This document shows positions 24,451 through 34,804 of a stretch of DNA of 64,000 bases, one piece after another. The translations under genes and the position numbers were made by a program. This DNA is from an uncultured Myxococcales bacterium (GTDB lineage Bacteria; Myxococcota_A; Polyangia; Polyangiales; Polyangiaceae). Numbering within the stretch: the first letter of the stretch is position 1; every line of letters begins with the position of its first letter. Location of the stretch: positions 24,151 through 88,150 of the forward strand of contig CALMUT010000322.1 in NCBI GenBank assembly GCA_937872925.1, read 5' to 3'. Under the pieces are notes generated by a model. That model searched no databases. It was not told where the DNA came from and worked only from the letters and a program-made list of their open reading frames with translations.

Positions 24451-26120
24451 CAGCCGGGCGCGCAGTTCTTCGTGAGTGCGGGCTCGCAGACTTCACCGCC
24501 ATCCAAGATGCCGTCGCCGCAGACCGGCACAGTGCAGTTGGTGCGGCACTTGCTCGGTGAGTCGTAGGCGATCAGCGCGACGGATTGGTTCAGGTTCAAG
24601 CTGATGAACCCGGAGTTGCCGTTGACGAAGGCCCAGTCGTTGATGCCGCTCGAAAAGCCCATGCTCACGTTGACGATCCAGTTGCCTGGGATGGGGAAGG
24701 AGCTGATCGCACCTCCATCGGAATTGGATGCAAACTGCCACGTGCCCGTGGCGGTGCTGCTGCTGGATTTGTTGAATTCCGAGAGGGTGTCGTCCGCCAC
24801 GGTCACGAAGGTCTGTGCTGGCAATCCGCTGATGCTCGCTTTGACCTGCGTCGCGGGCTGGTTCTGGCCGGAACTGTTCTGATCGATGCCGTGCACAACG
24901 ATCAAGCTCAGCTGTCCGCCGTTCGTATTCCGCTGCAGAATCATGCGGCTGGCCATCAGCTCTTCGAAGCCGGTGTGACTGCTCGCCGAGCTGTAGGCGT
25001 AGAACTGCTGCGCGCTGCTGCCCGTGTCGAGGGGAATGATGGCCACGTTGATGGCGCCTTGTTGCAGTTGGAAGGCAGGGCGATCTTGGTTGCCCGGACC
25101 GAGGTCGCATTGTTCGCCGGGCTCTGGCACGCCGTTGCCGCAGAACGTAGGGCTTCCGCCCGTGCCGCCGAAGCCGCCGGGGCCACCGCCAAAGCCGCCG
25201 AAGCCGCCCACGCCGCCGGCGCCACCGGCGCCGCCCGTGCCGCCGCATTTGCCGCAACCGAGGGATGTCACCTCATCGACGCAAAGAGAATCCCAATCCA
25301 CCTGACAGCAGTACCCGTCCGTCGCGCATACGCACTGAGCGATCTTCGGGTCGATGCAGCCCGGAGATGAATGCACCGTGCAGCAGTCGCCTGTCGGCGC
25401 TCCACCGCTGCCGCCGCTTCCGCCAACGCCACCGAAACCACCGATGGGCCCGCCGCCGAATCCGCCGACGCCACCGAAACCACCGATGGGCCCGCCGCCG
25501 AATCCACCAACGCCACCAAAACCACCGATGGGTCCGCCGCCGAATCCGCCGACACCACCTGCACCACCGATGGGCCCACCGCCGAATCCGCCGCTGCCAC
25601 CCAAGCCACCGACAGGTCCACCGCCGAAGCCCCCGGTACCGCCGAAGCCGCCCACGGGCCCACCGCCAACACCGCCGGTGCCGCCACAGTTGCCGCAGCC
25701 AAGGGACGTGACTTCCTCGACGCACAGCTCATCCCAGGATTGTTCGCAGCAGAAGTTGTCCGTCGCACACACGCATTGCGCGACGCTGGGTATGTTGCAC
25801 GCTGGGAAATCGTGGGGCGAGCAGCAGTCGCCGCTGGGACCACCACCGGTGCCGCCAAAACCACCGACGGGTCCGCCACCAAGACCACCGGCGCCACCCG
25901 CGCCGCCGAGGGGCCCGCCACCGAACCCCCCACCCCCCCCCGCCCCGCCGAGGGGCCCGCCCCCGAACCCGCCAACGGGGCCTCCGCCCGCGCCGCCCAC
26001 GCCGCCAACGGCTCCGGACCCGCCCGCGCCGCCGCTGGACAAATCGTCTTCCAGTCCGGCGCGCCCGCAGGCGATGGGAGCCATGGCCAACGCGACCCAA
26101 GCGATGTGGTGCAGTCTCAC
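24435..26120 (-). CDS. Large Gly-rich, Cys-rich lipoprotein with duplicated cysteine module
   Basis: 561 residues from GTG 26120 (an in-frame TTG at 26159 is the alternative). The lipobox APIAC places Cys18 at the mature N-terminus. Two near-identical Cys modules of about 47 residues (CC...QCVCATD.(F/Y)CC...WD.LCV(E/D)EVTSLGCG.C) are embedded in long GGFGGGP(I/V/L)GG arrays. A CGNGVPEPGEQCD element and, near the end, CGDGILDGGEVCE match the myxobacterial disulfide-repeat pattern. Between them lies a beta-rich domain with no Cys. It is probably an outer-surface protein; function unknown. DNA repeats span about 25420-25690. Confidence 0.8.
   Translation of the reverse strand: MRLHHIAWVALAMAPIACGRAGLEDDLSSGGAGGSGAVGGVGGAGGGPVGGFGGGPLGGAGGGGGFGGGPLGGAGGAGGLGGGPVGGFGGTGGGPSGDCCSPHDFPACNIPSVAQCVCATDNFCCEQSWDELCVEEVTSLGCGNCGGTGGVGGGPVGGFGGTGGFGGGPVGGLGGSGGFGGGPIGGAGGVGGFGGGPIGGFGGVGGFGGGPIGGFGGVGGFGGGPIGGFGGVGGSGGSGGAPTGDCCTVHSSPGCIDPKIAQCVCATDGYCCQVDWDSLCVDEVTSLGCGKCGGTGGAGGAGGVGGFGGFGGGPGGFGGTGGSPTFCGNGVPEPGEQCDLGPGNQDRPAFQLQQGAINVAIIPLDTGSSAQQFYAYSSASSHTGFEELMASRMILQRNTNGGQLSLIVVHGIDQNSSGQNQPATQVKASISGLPAQTFVTVADDTLSEFNKSSSSTATGTWQFASNSDGGAISSFPIPGNWIVNVSMGFSSGINDWAFVNGNSGFISLNLNQSVALIAYDSPSKCRTNCTVPVCGDGILDGGEVCEPALTKNCAPGCKSLL
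25420..25690 (-). repeat. In-frame Gly-Pro repeat array within the lipoprotein gene
   Basis: A unit of about 36-42 bp encoding GGFGGGPIGGFGG-type sequence is repeated six to seven times with single-codon variation (I/V/L and F/A/S positions). A similar but shorter array lies at about 25860-26040. The repeats are coding, not spacer-separated. Confidence 0.75.
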
Positions 26121-26200
26121 AACGCGATCTTGGCAGGCGGAGACATCCTGCTCAACCAAACGGCAGTCTTTTTATTCGCCAACTGCGGCAGCCGGTGTCT

Positions 26201-27133
26201 TCAGAGCCCGAAGCGCTCGGCGTTTTCCGCCAAGTACTGAACGTAATATGCGCTTTCTTGGTGTGGTGCGACCTCACCGGCGTCGACGGCGGCTTCCAGC
26301 GCTCGTTTCAGGTCCCCCAGCTTGCGCGACGGGGCGAGCCCGAAGGCCTCCATGATCGCGGTCCCCACCCCTGTCGGCAGTGGCGGCTGCTTTGCGTCTT
26401 CGGCGGCCAGCGCGGTAATGCGACCCGCAAGCTCGTCGATCATGGCGATGCCGCGGCGTTTTTTTTCTGGACGCTTGGTCGTGATGTCCGCCCGAGACAA
26501 ACACATCAGGTCTTCTAAATGTGGTCCCATATCCCGTGCGAAACGCCGCACCGCGCTGTCGGTCCAGCTGCCGTCGTATTGGCTCGCGCGTAGATGATGC
26601 AGGACGAGAAAGCGGATCTCCGAACTGAGGGCTTCATCCGCGCGAAACAAACTTCGGCGCCGCTCCATCTTGTCGAACATGCGCGCGCCTACCTCGGCGT
26701 GGCCGAAGAAGTGCACCTCGCCGCTGGGCGAGATACTGCGAGTGCGCACCTTGCCAATGTCGTGAAACAGCGCGGCCCAGCGCACTTCGAGCTGGGCGGT
26801 CGCTTGGCTCACCACCTGCTTGGTGTGCTTCCACACGTCCTTGTGTCGCCACTCACCGTCGCCGAATCCAACCATCGCCTGCACTTCGGGCAGCAGCACG
26901 TCCAGCACGCCAGTGGCTAGCAGCGAGTCCAGCCCCAGATCCGGGTAGGCGCCCATCATCACGCGATCGAGCAAGGGGCGAATGTCGCCGGAAGAAAGCG
27001 ATGCGAGGTCTCCCGCTTGTGCCAGAACCAGGGGTCGATCCGTAACCCCGCGCTCGGAGCATTCGGCAGCTCGTTCCAACGCAGTCATTCCGCGGTCTGC
27101 ATCGGACCGCTCGTTGTCGACTTGCTCAGGCAT
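26201..27133 (-). CDS. HD-domain protein resembling the HD half of tRNA nucleotidyltransferases
   Basis: 310 residues from ATG 27133 (a second ATG at 27139 is possible). The HD motif is in WAALFHDIGKVRTRS, followed by HFFGHAEVGARM and, later, LHHLRASQYDG, the three-histidine pattern of HD hydrolases. The order (VWKHTKQVV before HD; late helix-rich tail) is that of the HD domain in bacterial CCA-adding enzymes and poly(A) polymerases. The nucleotidyltransferase head is absent, so this would be a free-standing phosphohydrolase. It is divergent from the lipoprotein at 27266. Confidence 0.8.
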   Translation of the reverse strand: MPEQVDNERSDADRGMTALERAAECSERGVTDRPLVLAQAGDLASLSSGDIRPLLDRVMMGAYPDLGLDSLLATGVLDVLLPEVQAMVGFGDGEWRHKDVWKHTKQVVSQATAQLEVRWAALFHDIGKVRTRSISPSGEVHFFGHAEVGARMFDKMERRRSLFRADEALSSEIRFLVLHHLRASQYDGSWTDSAVRRFARDMGPHLEDLMCLSRADITTKRPEKKRRGIAMIDELAGRITALAAEDAKQPPLPTGVGTAIMEAFGLAPSRKLGDLKRALEAAVDAGEVAPHQESAYYVQYLAENAERFGL

Positions 27134-27265
27134 GAACATTGGGCGCCGGCATGCAAGAAAAGGCCGACGGGCGCAGGCTCTTAGCACAATCAGGCTTGTC
27201 CTCCACCTGCGGAATTTCGTGAATCCTTCTCGCACTTGGACCCAAGCTGCGCCATCCTGCGAGCA

Positions 27266-28240
27266 ATGCGACGTGTCGCTTTCATCGGGCTGATGCTGAT
27301 TGGTTTCGCCGGCGCCGGCTGTCCTGGTTCGGACCCAGACTTCAGCCAGCCGACGGTGGACGCGGACACGCCCGTGCCGGATGCGGCCTTCGAAACCGGC
27401 ACAGGAGTGCCGACGCCGCTCAACATCACCAATTGGAACGTGAAGAACCTGTACAACACCGTGCGCGACAGTCCGGAAGTCGCGCAGGCGGACGAGATCA
27501 TCCTAAGTGCGACGGAGTATCAGGCCAAGCTCAGCGGTATCGCCAAGGTGCTCAACGACCTGAAGTCCGACGTCGTCGTACTGCAGGAGGTCGAAAACAA
27601 GAACGTCGTGAAAGACTTGGCGGCCGCGGCGGGTCGGTTCCCGCACCAGCACATCACGACGGGTAACGATCCACGTGGCATCGACATTGCCATCTTGAGC
27701 GACCATCCCTTCGGTCCGGTGCTGAGCCATAAAGACGAGTTCTTCCAGTCGTCTTCGGATCCGACGCGTAACTTCAAGTTCGCCCGCGATGTGCTGGAGG
27801 CGCATTTGAGCTTCAACGGCCGGCATGTCGTGTTGCTCGGGGTGCACTGGAAGAGCGGTACGGACCCGGACAGCCAGCTCAAACGCCTTGCCGAGGCCGA
27901 GCAGACCAGGCGCATCGGCACCCAGGTCAAGTTTGCGGATCCTTCCGCCATGGTGGTGATGCTGGGCGACTTCAACGACGTGCCTGGCTCGCCACCCATG
28001 GTGGCGCTTGGCGGCGCCGCCCCTCTGGAGTTCCTGAGCGCCACTGAAAACGTCCCGCCGAACGAGCGCTGGAGCGTGACCTTCGGCGGTGCGAAGCTCT
28101 TCGACGATCAAATTCTCGACGCAACGGCGCTGTCGCTGACGGACCGGGTGTTCAACACTTCCGTTGTGATCCAGCACGGCGCCGAGGTGGATGCGGTTGC
28201 GGATCACGATCCGGTGCGCGTGACGTACCAGGTCAAATAG
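27266..28240 (+). CDS. Endonuclease/exonuclease/phosphatase-family lipoprotein
   Basis: 324 residues from ATG 27266, with the lipobox FAGAGC. EEP-fold motifs are complete: ITNWNVKNLY (first strand), VVVLQEVENKN (catalytic Glu), GIDIAILSDHP, HWKSGTDPDS, VVMLGDFNDVPGS (Asp/Asn pair) and a final VADHDPV with the catalytic His. The fold acts on nucleic acids, phosphoinositides or phosphodiesters; as a secreted lipoprotein it could be a nuclease. It starts the plus-strand run to 36808. Confidence 0.88.
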   Translation: MRRVAFIGLMLIGFAGAGCPGSDPDFSQPTVDADTPVPDAAFETGTGVPTPLNITNWNVKNLYNTVRDSPEVAQADEIILSATEYQAKLSGIAKVLNDLKSDVVVLQEVENKNVVKDLAAAAGRFPHQHITTGNDPRGIDIAILSDHPFGPVLSHKDEFFQSSSDPTRNFKFARDVLEAHLSFNGRHVVLLGVHWKSGTDPDSQLKRLAEAEQTRRIGTQVKFADPSAMVVMLGDFNDVPGSPPMVALGGAAPLEFLSATENVPPNERWSVTFGGAKLFDDQILDATALSLTDRVFNTSVVIQHGAEVDAVADHDPVRVTYQVK

Positions 28241-28318
28241 CTGCGGCAGCGTTACTGAACAGACTCGCCTCCTGGGGCGTCAAACTTCTGAAATCCTTGG
28301 ATTTTGGCGTCGACCCCC

Positions 28319-31300
28319 ATGCCGCGATACGCTTCCAAAGCTGTGCCTTCCGCGCGCCCGCTCCGCGCCTTCCGCGACTGGGGACGCCTCGTCGCGAGGC
28401 TGATTTGCGCGCTTTTCGCGTTGATCGGAGCTCTGCCCCTCGCCGCCGGGGTGCTGACCCGCACGGATTGGGTCCTGGATTGGGCGTCGGACGAGACGCG
28501 GCGGGTGCTCGCTGAAGAGCTAGGTGTCGAGGCCCGCTATCGGGTGCGCATGGAGCTTTGGCCGCTCTCGATCGCCATGGAAGACCTGGAAGTACCGGCG
28601 AGCGATGGGGGCACACCTGCCCTTGCCGCGAAGCGGGTGTCGGTGCGACCACGCATCTTTTCGCTCCTGGCGGGGCGGCTCGATGTGGGTGACATCGAGA
28701 TCGATCAGCCGGACATCCGCTTGGTCGTACGCGACGGGCAGATCGTCAATCTGAAGTACCGACTGCCGAAGCGTGACGGACCTGCGCCCGAGATGCGTAG
28801 GGCGCCGTTTTCGTCCTTGGGGATTTCCGACGCGCGTATGTCCTTGAGTATCGACGCGGTCAAGGTCGTGTCTTGGCCCTTGGACATCGACGTATTTGCG
28901 GAGAGTGGTCCCAGTTTCGAGGTCGCGGTACGAGCAGGCGAGACGCGCGTGGTGCATGCCCGGCCCATGACTCTAGAGGGCGCACCGGGCACGGCATCCG
29001 TTGCGGAGAGCGTCGCCACCCGGTCGCTCACCTTCGACGCTTTCGACGAGGACATCGTCTGCCGCGCCGAGTTGCGCGTGCGTGCAGAGCCCGGGTCGGT
29101 GCTGATTCGGCGTTTGTCGCTGCTGGGCCGGGCGGATGCGGATCCCGCCCAAAATACCTTTCCAGATTGCCGCGAGGCCAGCGAAGACGATCCCGCGCGC
29201 GTGGCTTTGCGGCTGTCACAAATGCGCGTGGTGTTCCGCAAGAGTGAGACCCCGCTTTTGGACGGCCATGTGGTGGCTCGGGCTCCGGCGCTCTTCGCAA
29301 ATCGCATCGAGGGTGTGCCGCCGTTATTTGGGTGGGTCGCGTTTGCGGGCGACCTTCGCTACGACGGGCACTACAAGCTGCCAGAAGTACGCGGCAAACT
29401 GCGCGGTGGGGGTCTGGGTCTCGACGTCTACCACCTGGCGAAGACCCTCAGCGCCGACGTCGAAGTGTCTGCTGACACGGTGAGTATTCCGACTTGGGAT
29501 ACGACCTTCGCCGATGGTCGCATCCTGCTGACGGGGGTCAAGATCCGCCCGACGGAGGAGACGGTGCCTTTGAGCGTCGAGCGGCTCGACGGGACCGACA
29601 TACCGTTCCCAGCATTGATGCGAGATCTGGGGGTGACCGACAACACGATTGTCGGTTGGGACTTGGACACTACCAAAGTCACTTCTTTCAAGGGCACGTT
29701 GAACCCACTTCGGCTCGACGGAACCTTAAGCGCCGAGACGAAGAACTTTGAAGTCTTCGACCGGTCCCATAAGAGCTCCGCCAAGAAGCATATGATCGGC
29801 GTGCGCAGCGCAAGCCTCCGCGGCAAAGTCGGTGTGCGGCCGAACGCGCTCTTGTTCTACGACACGCGAGCGAGCTTCGGAAAGAGCGCGGTGCTCGCGA
29901 AGATGGTGAGCATCGGCTTCAACAACGACATCCAGCTCGACATCTCGAAGGGCTCGAAGATCGAGCTTTCGGACGTGAGTCCGTTGATCGACATTCCCTG
30001 GTCCGGCTTGGCGGAGCTGTCCGTGACCATGCGGGGAAAGTCCGGCAATCCAGAGCTGCTCGGCGAGCTCGCCGTAGCCAAGCTGGAGTTCGGGGGCTTT
30101 CCCATTGGCGACATCAAGAGTGGCAAGGTGCGCTTCCGCCCCTTGAAGGTCGACTTCACGGACGTCGTTGGCAAGAAGGGCAAGAGCGAGTTCCGCGTGC
30201 CCACGGCGCGCCTGAACTTCGACACGGACTCGTCTGTACTGACCGACGCCCGAGTCATCTCAGAGCGCTTCGACATTCGCGACTTCTTCGCGATGTTCCT
30301 CTTCGACAAGGATCCACGCTTCGATCCCATCCTGGGTGCCGGCAAGGTCGACGCCACCGTGCACTACGATATGGGCGGCAAGCGAGACCGCTGCGGCGGC
30401 GGCCTGCTCAAAGTCGCTGGAAGTATGGATTTCTCGCGGCTCGAACTCTTCGAAGAGCGCTACGACACTGGCAAGGGGGACTTTGACTTCCGCTGGTTGG
30501 ATCGAGACGCCAGCTACCAGGGCATCGAGCTCGATGTGCCGAGCGTGAAGTTGACCAAGGGTGCTGGCACCATACTCGGGTCGTTCCAGATGCGACCCGG
30601 CGCCAAGCTTTCGGGCCACGTCGTGGCCACGGGCGTGCCGCTGTCGCGCATCGATGCCCTAGGACGTTTGGCGCCACTCTTGGATGGTCGTGGCAGTGGC
30701 ACCGCAGTCGTCTCCGGCACCGTCGACGACATGGTGATCCAATCGCAACTGCGGGTGTCGCCCATCCGCGTGGGGACCAAGACACTGCCGGCTAGCGATG
30801 TCAGCTTGGAGCTGGAACCGAAGCGAAGCGCCGTCAAGGTCATCGGGCGCACGCGTTGCGGAGGGGCCATCACCCCGGAGTTCGACCGCGCGAAGTGGGA
30901 ACGCGACGAGTCCGTGGGCACGTTCTTCGTCTCCGGCAGCGCGTTGGGCGGGCAAGTGCGTATGTCGCGGCTGGCGGTGACCCGCCAGCAAAAGAAGCGC
31001 GTCTCCGGCAACGTTGACTTTGTCGATTTGGACGTGGGCAGCCTGGCGGAGGTCGTGCCCAGCGTCGCGTTGGCGAGCTCCAAGCCTCAGGGGCGCCTGA
31101 CGGGCACGCTGGCCATCGAGAAGATGGAGATGGACCGTCCCATTGCGTCGCGGCTGCGCCTGGTCATGAAGAAGCTCGAAGTGCAGCAGAGCGGCATGCG
31201 CGTCGAACTGCTGGGCGGGCCTCGCCAAGTCTCGCTTTCAGACGAGAAGCTCGAGATCGGCAACCTGGGCCTGGCCGTCGTTTCGCCCCGTGGGCAACGC

Positions 31301-32782
31301 GGGGTGTTCGACGTGCGCGGCAGTGTTTCCAAGCTGGGTTCGGACCCGGAGGTTTCGGCGGAGCTGTCGCTGCGGCCCGTGGAGCTTGCATCCTTCGTTG
31401 CGGATATTCCACGGGTTGAGCGCGCCAAGGGACGACTGGAAGGCAAACTCTCGCTGCAAGGGCCGATCAAAGCGTTGCGCTACCGCGGCGGTTTTCGTCT
31501 GAAAGATGGCGAGATGGTCGTACGCGGCTTGCCCTCCGCGGTGACGGATCTCTCCATCGCGCTGGACGTGGACGGCGAAGAAGTGCGCCTCACCCGCGCC
31601 ACGGCACGGGTGGGGAACGGTAGCGTCTCCATCAGCGGCGGCGCGCCCTTGCGTGGATTCGAACTCGGGGCCGCGCGCGCTGTGATCACCATGCGAGACT
31701 TTGCTCTTCCCTTGGAGCAAGGCATGCGCAGTTCCGTCGATGGCAATCTCGTCGCGACCTGGCAACCGGACGGCGGAGCGGGCACGGGACGCTCCCTGCC
31801 TCGCATCACCGGCGACGTCACCATCAAGTCCTTCGACTATACGCGGCCGATCACCATGACCGCGGACATCAGTACGCTTGGACAGCGAGGCAAGCGCACG
31901 GAGTTCGAGGCCTACGACCCAAGCGACGACATGATCGACTTGGACTTGACCATCCGTGCTTCGCGCGCGCTGAGCATCCGCAACAACCTGGTCGACACGG
32001 AGCTGACCTTGGGTTCTACGGGCCTGGAACTATCGGGAACCAATCAGCGCTTCGGGCTGCGCGGGGAAGTGCAGGTCAAGCCCGGTGGCCGCATACGCTT
32101 GCGTCGAAGCGAGTTCGAGGTGCGCTCCGGCACCGTGCGTTTCGATGACCGCACGCGGATAGCACCCAAAGTCGACGTGCGCGCCACCACCGAGTACCGG
32201 CGCTACTCGGAGTCTTCGGGCGCCAAGGAATCATCGTCTGGCAGCAGCGACGGCGCGAGCGCCGGCGGTACTGCCGCCCAAGGTGGTCGCTGGCTCATCA
32301 CCATGCACGCCCACGGCGACGCGGAGAACCTACGCATCGACCTGACCAGCGACCCGGCCTTGGCTCAGGACGACATCTTCCTGCTCTTGACCGTCGGGCT
32401 GACTCGCGCCGAGCTCGACCAAGCGCAGAGCGCCAGCGTGGGCGAGAGCGTTGCCTTGGAAGCGCTGGGTACCCTCAGCGGGGCCGACCGGGCGGTGTCC
32501 AAAGCGTTGCCGGTGATCGACGAGTTCCGCTTTGGCAGCGCGTACTCTTCACGCACGGGTCGCACCGAACCCACAGTGACCATCGGCAAGCGTTTGGCGG
32601 ACCGCATTCGCGCCAACGTCACCAGCGGCTTGGCAGATTCCCGCGAGATCCGTTCCAACATCGAGTGGCGCTTGAGCCCCCGAGTCAGCGTAGAAGGCTC
32701 CTACGACAACGTGAACGACATCTCCAGCTCGTCTTTGGGTAATCTGGGAGCAGACATCCGATGGCGACTCGAATTCGAATAG
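28319..32782 (+). CDS. TamB-like AsmA-superfamily envelope protein
   Basis: 1487 residues from ATG 28319. A single N-terminal membrane anchor (LICALFALIGALPLAAGVL) precedes a very long stretch of repetitive beta-strand sequence (the elongated TamB/AsmA groove). The C-terminal 450 residues carry the TamB/DUF490 features (LRIDLTSDPALAQDDIFLLLTVGLT, then VEGSYDNVND and an LGADIRWRLEFE end). TamB-type proteins bridge inner and outer membranes and are implicated in lipid transport and barrel assembly. The paired TamA is not in the window. The stop overlaps the following ATG by 22 bp. Confidence 0.9.
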   Translation: MPRYASKAVPSARPLRAFRDWGRLVARLICALFALIGALPLAAGVLTRTDWVLDWASDETRRVLAEELGVEARYRVRMELWPLSIAMEDLEVPASDGGTPALAAKRVSVRPRIFSLLAGRLDVGDIEIDQPDIRLVVRDGQIVNLKYRLPKRDGPAPEMRRAPFSSLGISDARMSLSIDAVKVVSWPLDIDVFAESGPSFEVAVRAGETRVVHARPMTLEGAPGTASVAESVATRSLTFDAFDEDIVCRAELRVRAEPGSVLIRRLSLLGRADADPAQNTFPDCREASEDDPARVALRLSQMRVVFRKSETPLLDGHVVARAPALFANRIEGVPPLFGWVAFAGDLRYDGHYKLPEVRGKLRGGGLGLDVYHLAKTLSADVEVSADTVSIPTWDTTFADGRILLTGVKIRPTEETVPLSVERLDGTDIPFPALMRDLGVTDNTIVGWDLDTTKVTSFKGTLNPLRLDGTLSAETKNFEVFDRSHKSSAKKHMIGVRSASLRGKVGVRPNALLFYDTRASFGKSAVLAKMVSIGFNNDIQLDISKGSKIELSDVSPLIDIPWSGLAELSVTMRGKSGNPELLGELAVAKLEFGGFPIGDIKSGKVRFRPLKVDFTDVVGKKGKSEFRVPTARLNFDTDSSVLTDARVISERFDIRDFFAMFLFDKDPRFDPILGAGKVDATVHYDMGGKRDRCGGGLLKVAGSMDFSRLELFEERYDTGKGDFDFRWLDRDASYQGIELDVPSVKLTKGAGTILGSFQMRPGAKLSGHVVATGVPLSRIDALGRLAPLLDGRGSGTAVVSGTVDDMVIQSQLRVSPIRVGTKTLPASDVSLELEPKRSAVKVIGRTRCGGAITPEFDRAKWERDESVGTFFVSGSALGGQVRMSRLAVTRQQKKRVSGNVDFVDLDVGSLAEVVPSVALASSKPQGRLTGTLAIEKMEMDRPIASRLRLVMKKLEVQQSGMRVELLGGPRQVSLSDEKLEIGNLGLAVVSPRGQRGVFDVRGSVSKLGSDPEVSAELSLRPVELASFVADIPRVERAKGRLEGKLSLQGPIKALRYRGGFRLKDGEMVVRGLPSAVTDLSIALDVDGEEVRLTRATARVGNGSVSISGGAPLRGFELGAARAVITMRDFALPLEQGMRSSVDGNLVATWQPDGGAGTGRSLPRITGDVTIKSFDYTRPITMTADISTLGQRGKRTEFEAYDPSDDMIDLDLTIRASRALSIRNNLVDTELTLGSTGLELSGTNQRFGLRGEVQVKPGGRIRLRRSEFEVRSGTVRFDDRTRIAPKVDVRATTEYRRYSESSGAKESSSGSSDGASAGGTAAQGGRWLITMHAHGDAENLRIDLTSDPALAQDDIFLLLTVGLTRAELDQAQSASVGESVALEALGTLSGADRAVSKALPVIDEFRFGSAYSSRTGRTEPTVTIGKRLADRIRANVTSGLADSREIRSNIEWRLSPRVSVEGSYDNVNDISSSSLGNLGADIRWRLEFE

Positions 32783-34776
32783 GCCGGCTGGGAGCGGCAG
32801 CGGCTGCGCTGTGCGCGCTTGCTTGCGGCGATGGCGAAGACGACGTCACACCTCAGCCCCCGGCGACCAGCGTCATCCTGTATGGCGCTCCGGCGGAGAC
32901 GGAGCTCACGCCCTTTCCGTCGGATCGCTACACCGTTGAGGACAAGGGCAGCGCCACGGGCTTGCGGGTGGATGTATCCGCGGACACGACTGGCGACCCC
33001 ATGGCCGTGGACCTTGCAGACAGCATGGCGCAGCTGTCGAAGCTGGATGGTTTTTCGACGACCGGCGGCGTGGTGTTCAAGCTGTCGTCGCCCATCGACG
33101 CCCGCGGCATCGATCACGTACCGGATGCCGAGCCGCCGATCCTGGATCCTATCGACGACGCCAGCGTCTACACCAAGGCGGAGTCCCCCCTCCTCTTGGT
33201 CAACGTCGACCCCGACGCGCCGGAGTTCGGGACGGCGCTCGGCATTGTGCCGCGCTACTTCGAGCAGGCGGAAGACGGGTTTTACGAAAGCGACGAGTTC
33301 ACCCTGATTGCTCAGCCCGCGGTGCCGCTACGACCGGCGTCCCGCTACGTGATGATCGTGACGGACAAGCTACATGCCCGCGACGGTACGGCTGTTGGCT
33401 CCGAGCCACTGATGCGAAGCGCGCTGAGCAATTCCAAGGACGCCTACTCCGTCGAGCTGCGCGACGCCGTGCAAGTGGCCGCGGACGCTGTCGGATTTAC
33501 GCCGAAGAGCGTCGTCGCGGCCACGCTATTCACCACGGGCAGCACCGTGACCGGCATCGTCGAGATGGCCAAGGCGCGCCGGGCTGCACCTCCCCCAAAA
33601 CAAACCAAGGCTTGGGAAGTGGAGTCGCCCCTGGTCAGCCCGGGTACCCGCGTGCGATTCGCCGGCAGCTTCGAAGCGCCGGAGTTCCGCGCGGCCAGCG
33701 ATGGCAAGTGGGAGTTCGACACTTCCGGTCGCCCCAAGCTTGCCCAGAACGTCAGCCTCGAGACGTATCTGGCGTTTTCGGACGCCACCCAGAGCGGACC
33801 GCGTCCGGTGGTATTTTACGCTCACGGACTGGGTGGCGACAAAGACAGCACCTGGGGTACCGCAGAGCGCTTGGCGTCGCTTTCCGCACGGGGCGTCGCC
33901 GTCTTGGGCATCGACTCTCCCGAACATGGCTCGCGCGCTACTGGCGAGACCAATCTGGTTAGCAGCGTCTATGGCTTCTTTGGGATCGACGAAGACACCA
34001 ACCAGTTCGACATCGAACGCGCACGGGACAACTTCCGTCAGATGGCTGCGGACCAGCTGGAGCTCGTGCGCTTCGCAAAGTCGCTTTCCACGTTAGATCT
34101 CCTGCCCCTGGACGCCTCGGGCCAGCCCGCGCCCGACGGCGTGCCTGATCTCGACGTGTCGGCCTTCTATTACATCGGCCATTCCTTTGGAGCCGTGCAA
34201 GGTGCCACCATTTTTGCCATCGCTCCGGAAATCGAAGCGGCCAACTGGAACGTTGGCGGCGCCGGGTTGATGATGCTCTTGCGCGACTCCAACCTGTTCA
34301 GCCTGTTCCTCAAGTCCATCAGTCCGCCCAAGACACCCTTCGGCGCGGTTGCGCGCTTCATGGCCATCAACCAAGCCATCGTCGACCCAGGGGATCCCCT
34401 GAACTTCGCTCGCTACGCCACCCTCGAGACGCTTCCAGGCGTGGCCAAGGCGGACCCACGGGATGTGTTGCTGCAGCAGGTTGTGGCGGACACCATTGTT
34501 CCGAACTCGACGAGCGAAGCCTTGGCCCGCGCGGCAGGGCTCGCCGTGCTCAACCCGGTGACCCCCGCTTCTGGGCTGACAGAAATCAGTGCACCCGCAT
34601 CCGGCAACCTGCCCAACGGTGCCACCGGCGTGGTCTGTCAGTTCGACACCATGAATGACGGCAAGATCGCGTCCCACGGCGAGTTGGCGTTCTCCACCGA
34701 GGGCCTGCAGCAGTACGTTTCGTTCTTCAAGACTCGCATCGAGGATAACCGCGGCGTCGTGAACGCGCCGTATTGA
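32761..34776 (+). CDS. Lipase-like alpha/beta-hydrolase lipoprotein
   Basis: 671 residues. The lipobox ends ALAC at Cys22. The N-terminal 300 residues are beta-rich, like the N-terminal region of some bacterial lipases. The hydrolase core follows with VVFYAHGLGGDKDS (oxyanion His-Gly) and GHSFGAVQG with nucleophile Ser475. A carboxy-terminal DxxV region and His (KIASHGELAFS) are candidate triad members. It probably acts at the cell surface on lipids or esters. It overlaps the TamB-like gene by 22 bp, so the two are likely coupled. Confidence 0.82.
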   Translation: MATRIRIGRLGAAAAALCALACGDGEDDVTPQPPATSVILYGAPAETELTPFPSDRYTVEDKGSATGLRVDVSADTTGDPMAVDLADSMAQLSKLDGFSTTGGVVFKLSSPIDARGIDHVPDAEPPILDPIDDASVYTKAESPLLLVNVDPDAPEFGTALGIVPRYFEQAEDGFYESDEFTLIAQPAVPLRPASRYVMIVTDKLHARDGTAVGSEPLMRSALSNSKDAYSVELRDAVQVAADAVGFTPKSVVAATLFTTGSTVTGIVEMAKARRAAPPPKQTKAWEVESPLVSPGTRVRFAGSFEAPEFRAASDGKWEFDTSGRPKLAQNVSLETYLAFSDATQSGPRPVVFYAHGLGGDKDSTWGTAERLASLSARGVAVLGIDSPEHGSRATGETNLVSSVYGFFGIDEDTNQFDIERARDNFRQMAADQLELVRFAKSLSTLDLLPLDASGQPAPDGVPDLDVSAFYYIGHSFGAVQGATIFAIAPEIEAANWNVGGAGLMMLLRDSNLFSLFLKSISPPKTPFGAVARFMAINQAIVDPGDPLNFARYATLETLPGVAKADPRDVLLQQVVADTIVPNSTSEALARAAGLAVLNPVTPASGLTEISAPASGNLPNGATGVVCQFDTMNDGKIASHGELAFSTEGLQQYVSFFKTRIEDNRGVVNAPY

Positions 34777-34804
34777 CGCGGAAGTGATGCTAGCGTGGCC
34801 GGCC

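Noticed and set aside
25354..26355. A Pro-rich plus-strand open frame
   Set aside because: It is the antisense reading of the Gly-rich repeat array; Gly codons (GGN) become Pro codons (NCC) on the other strand.
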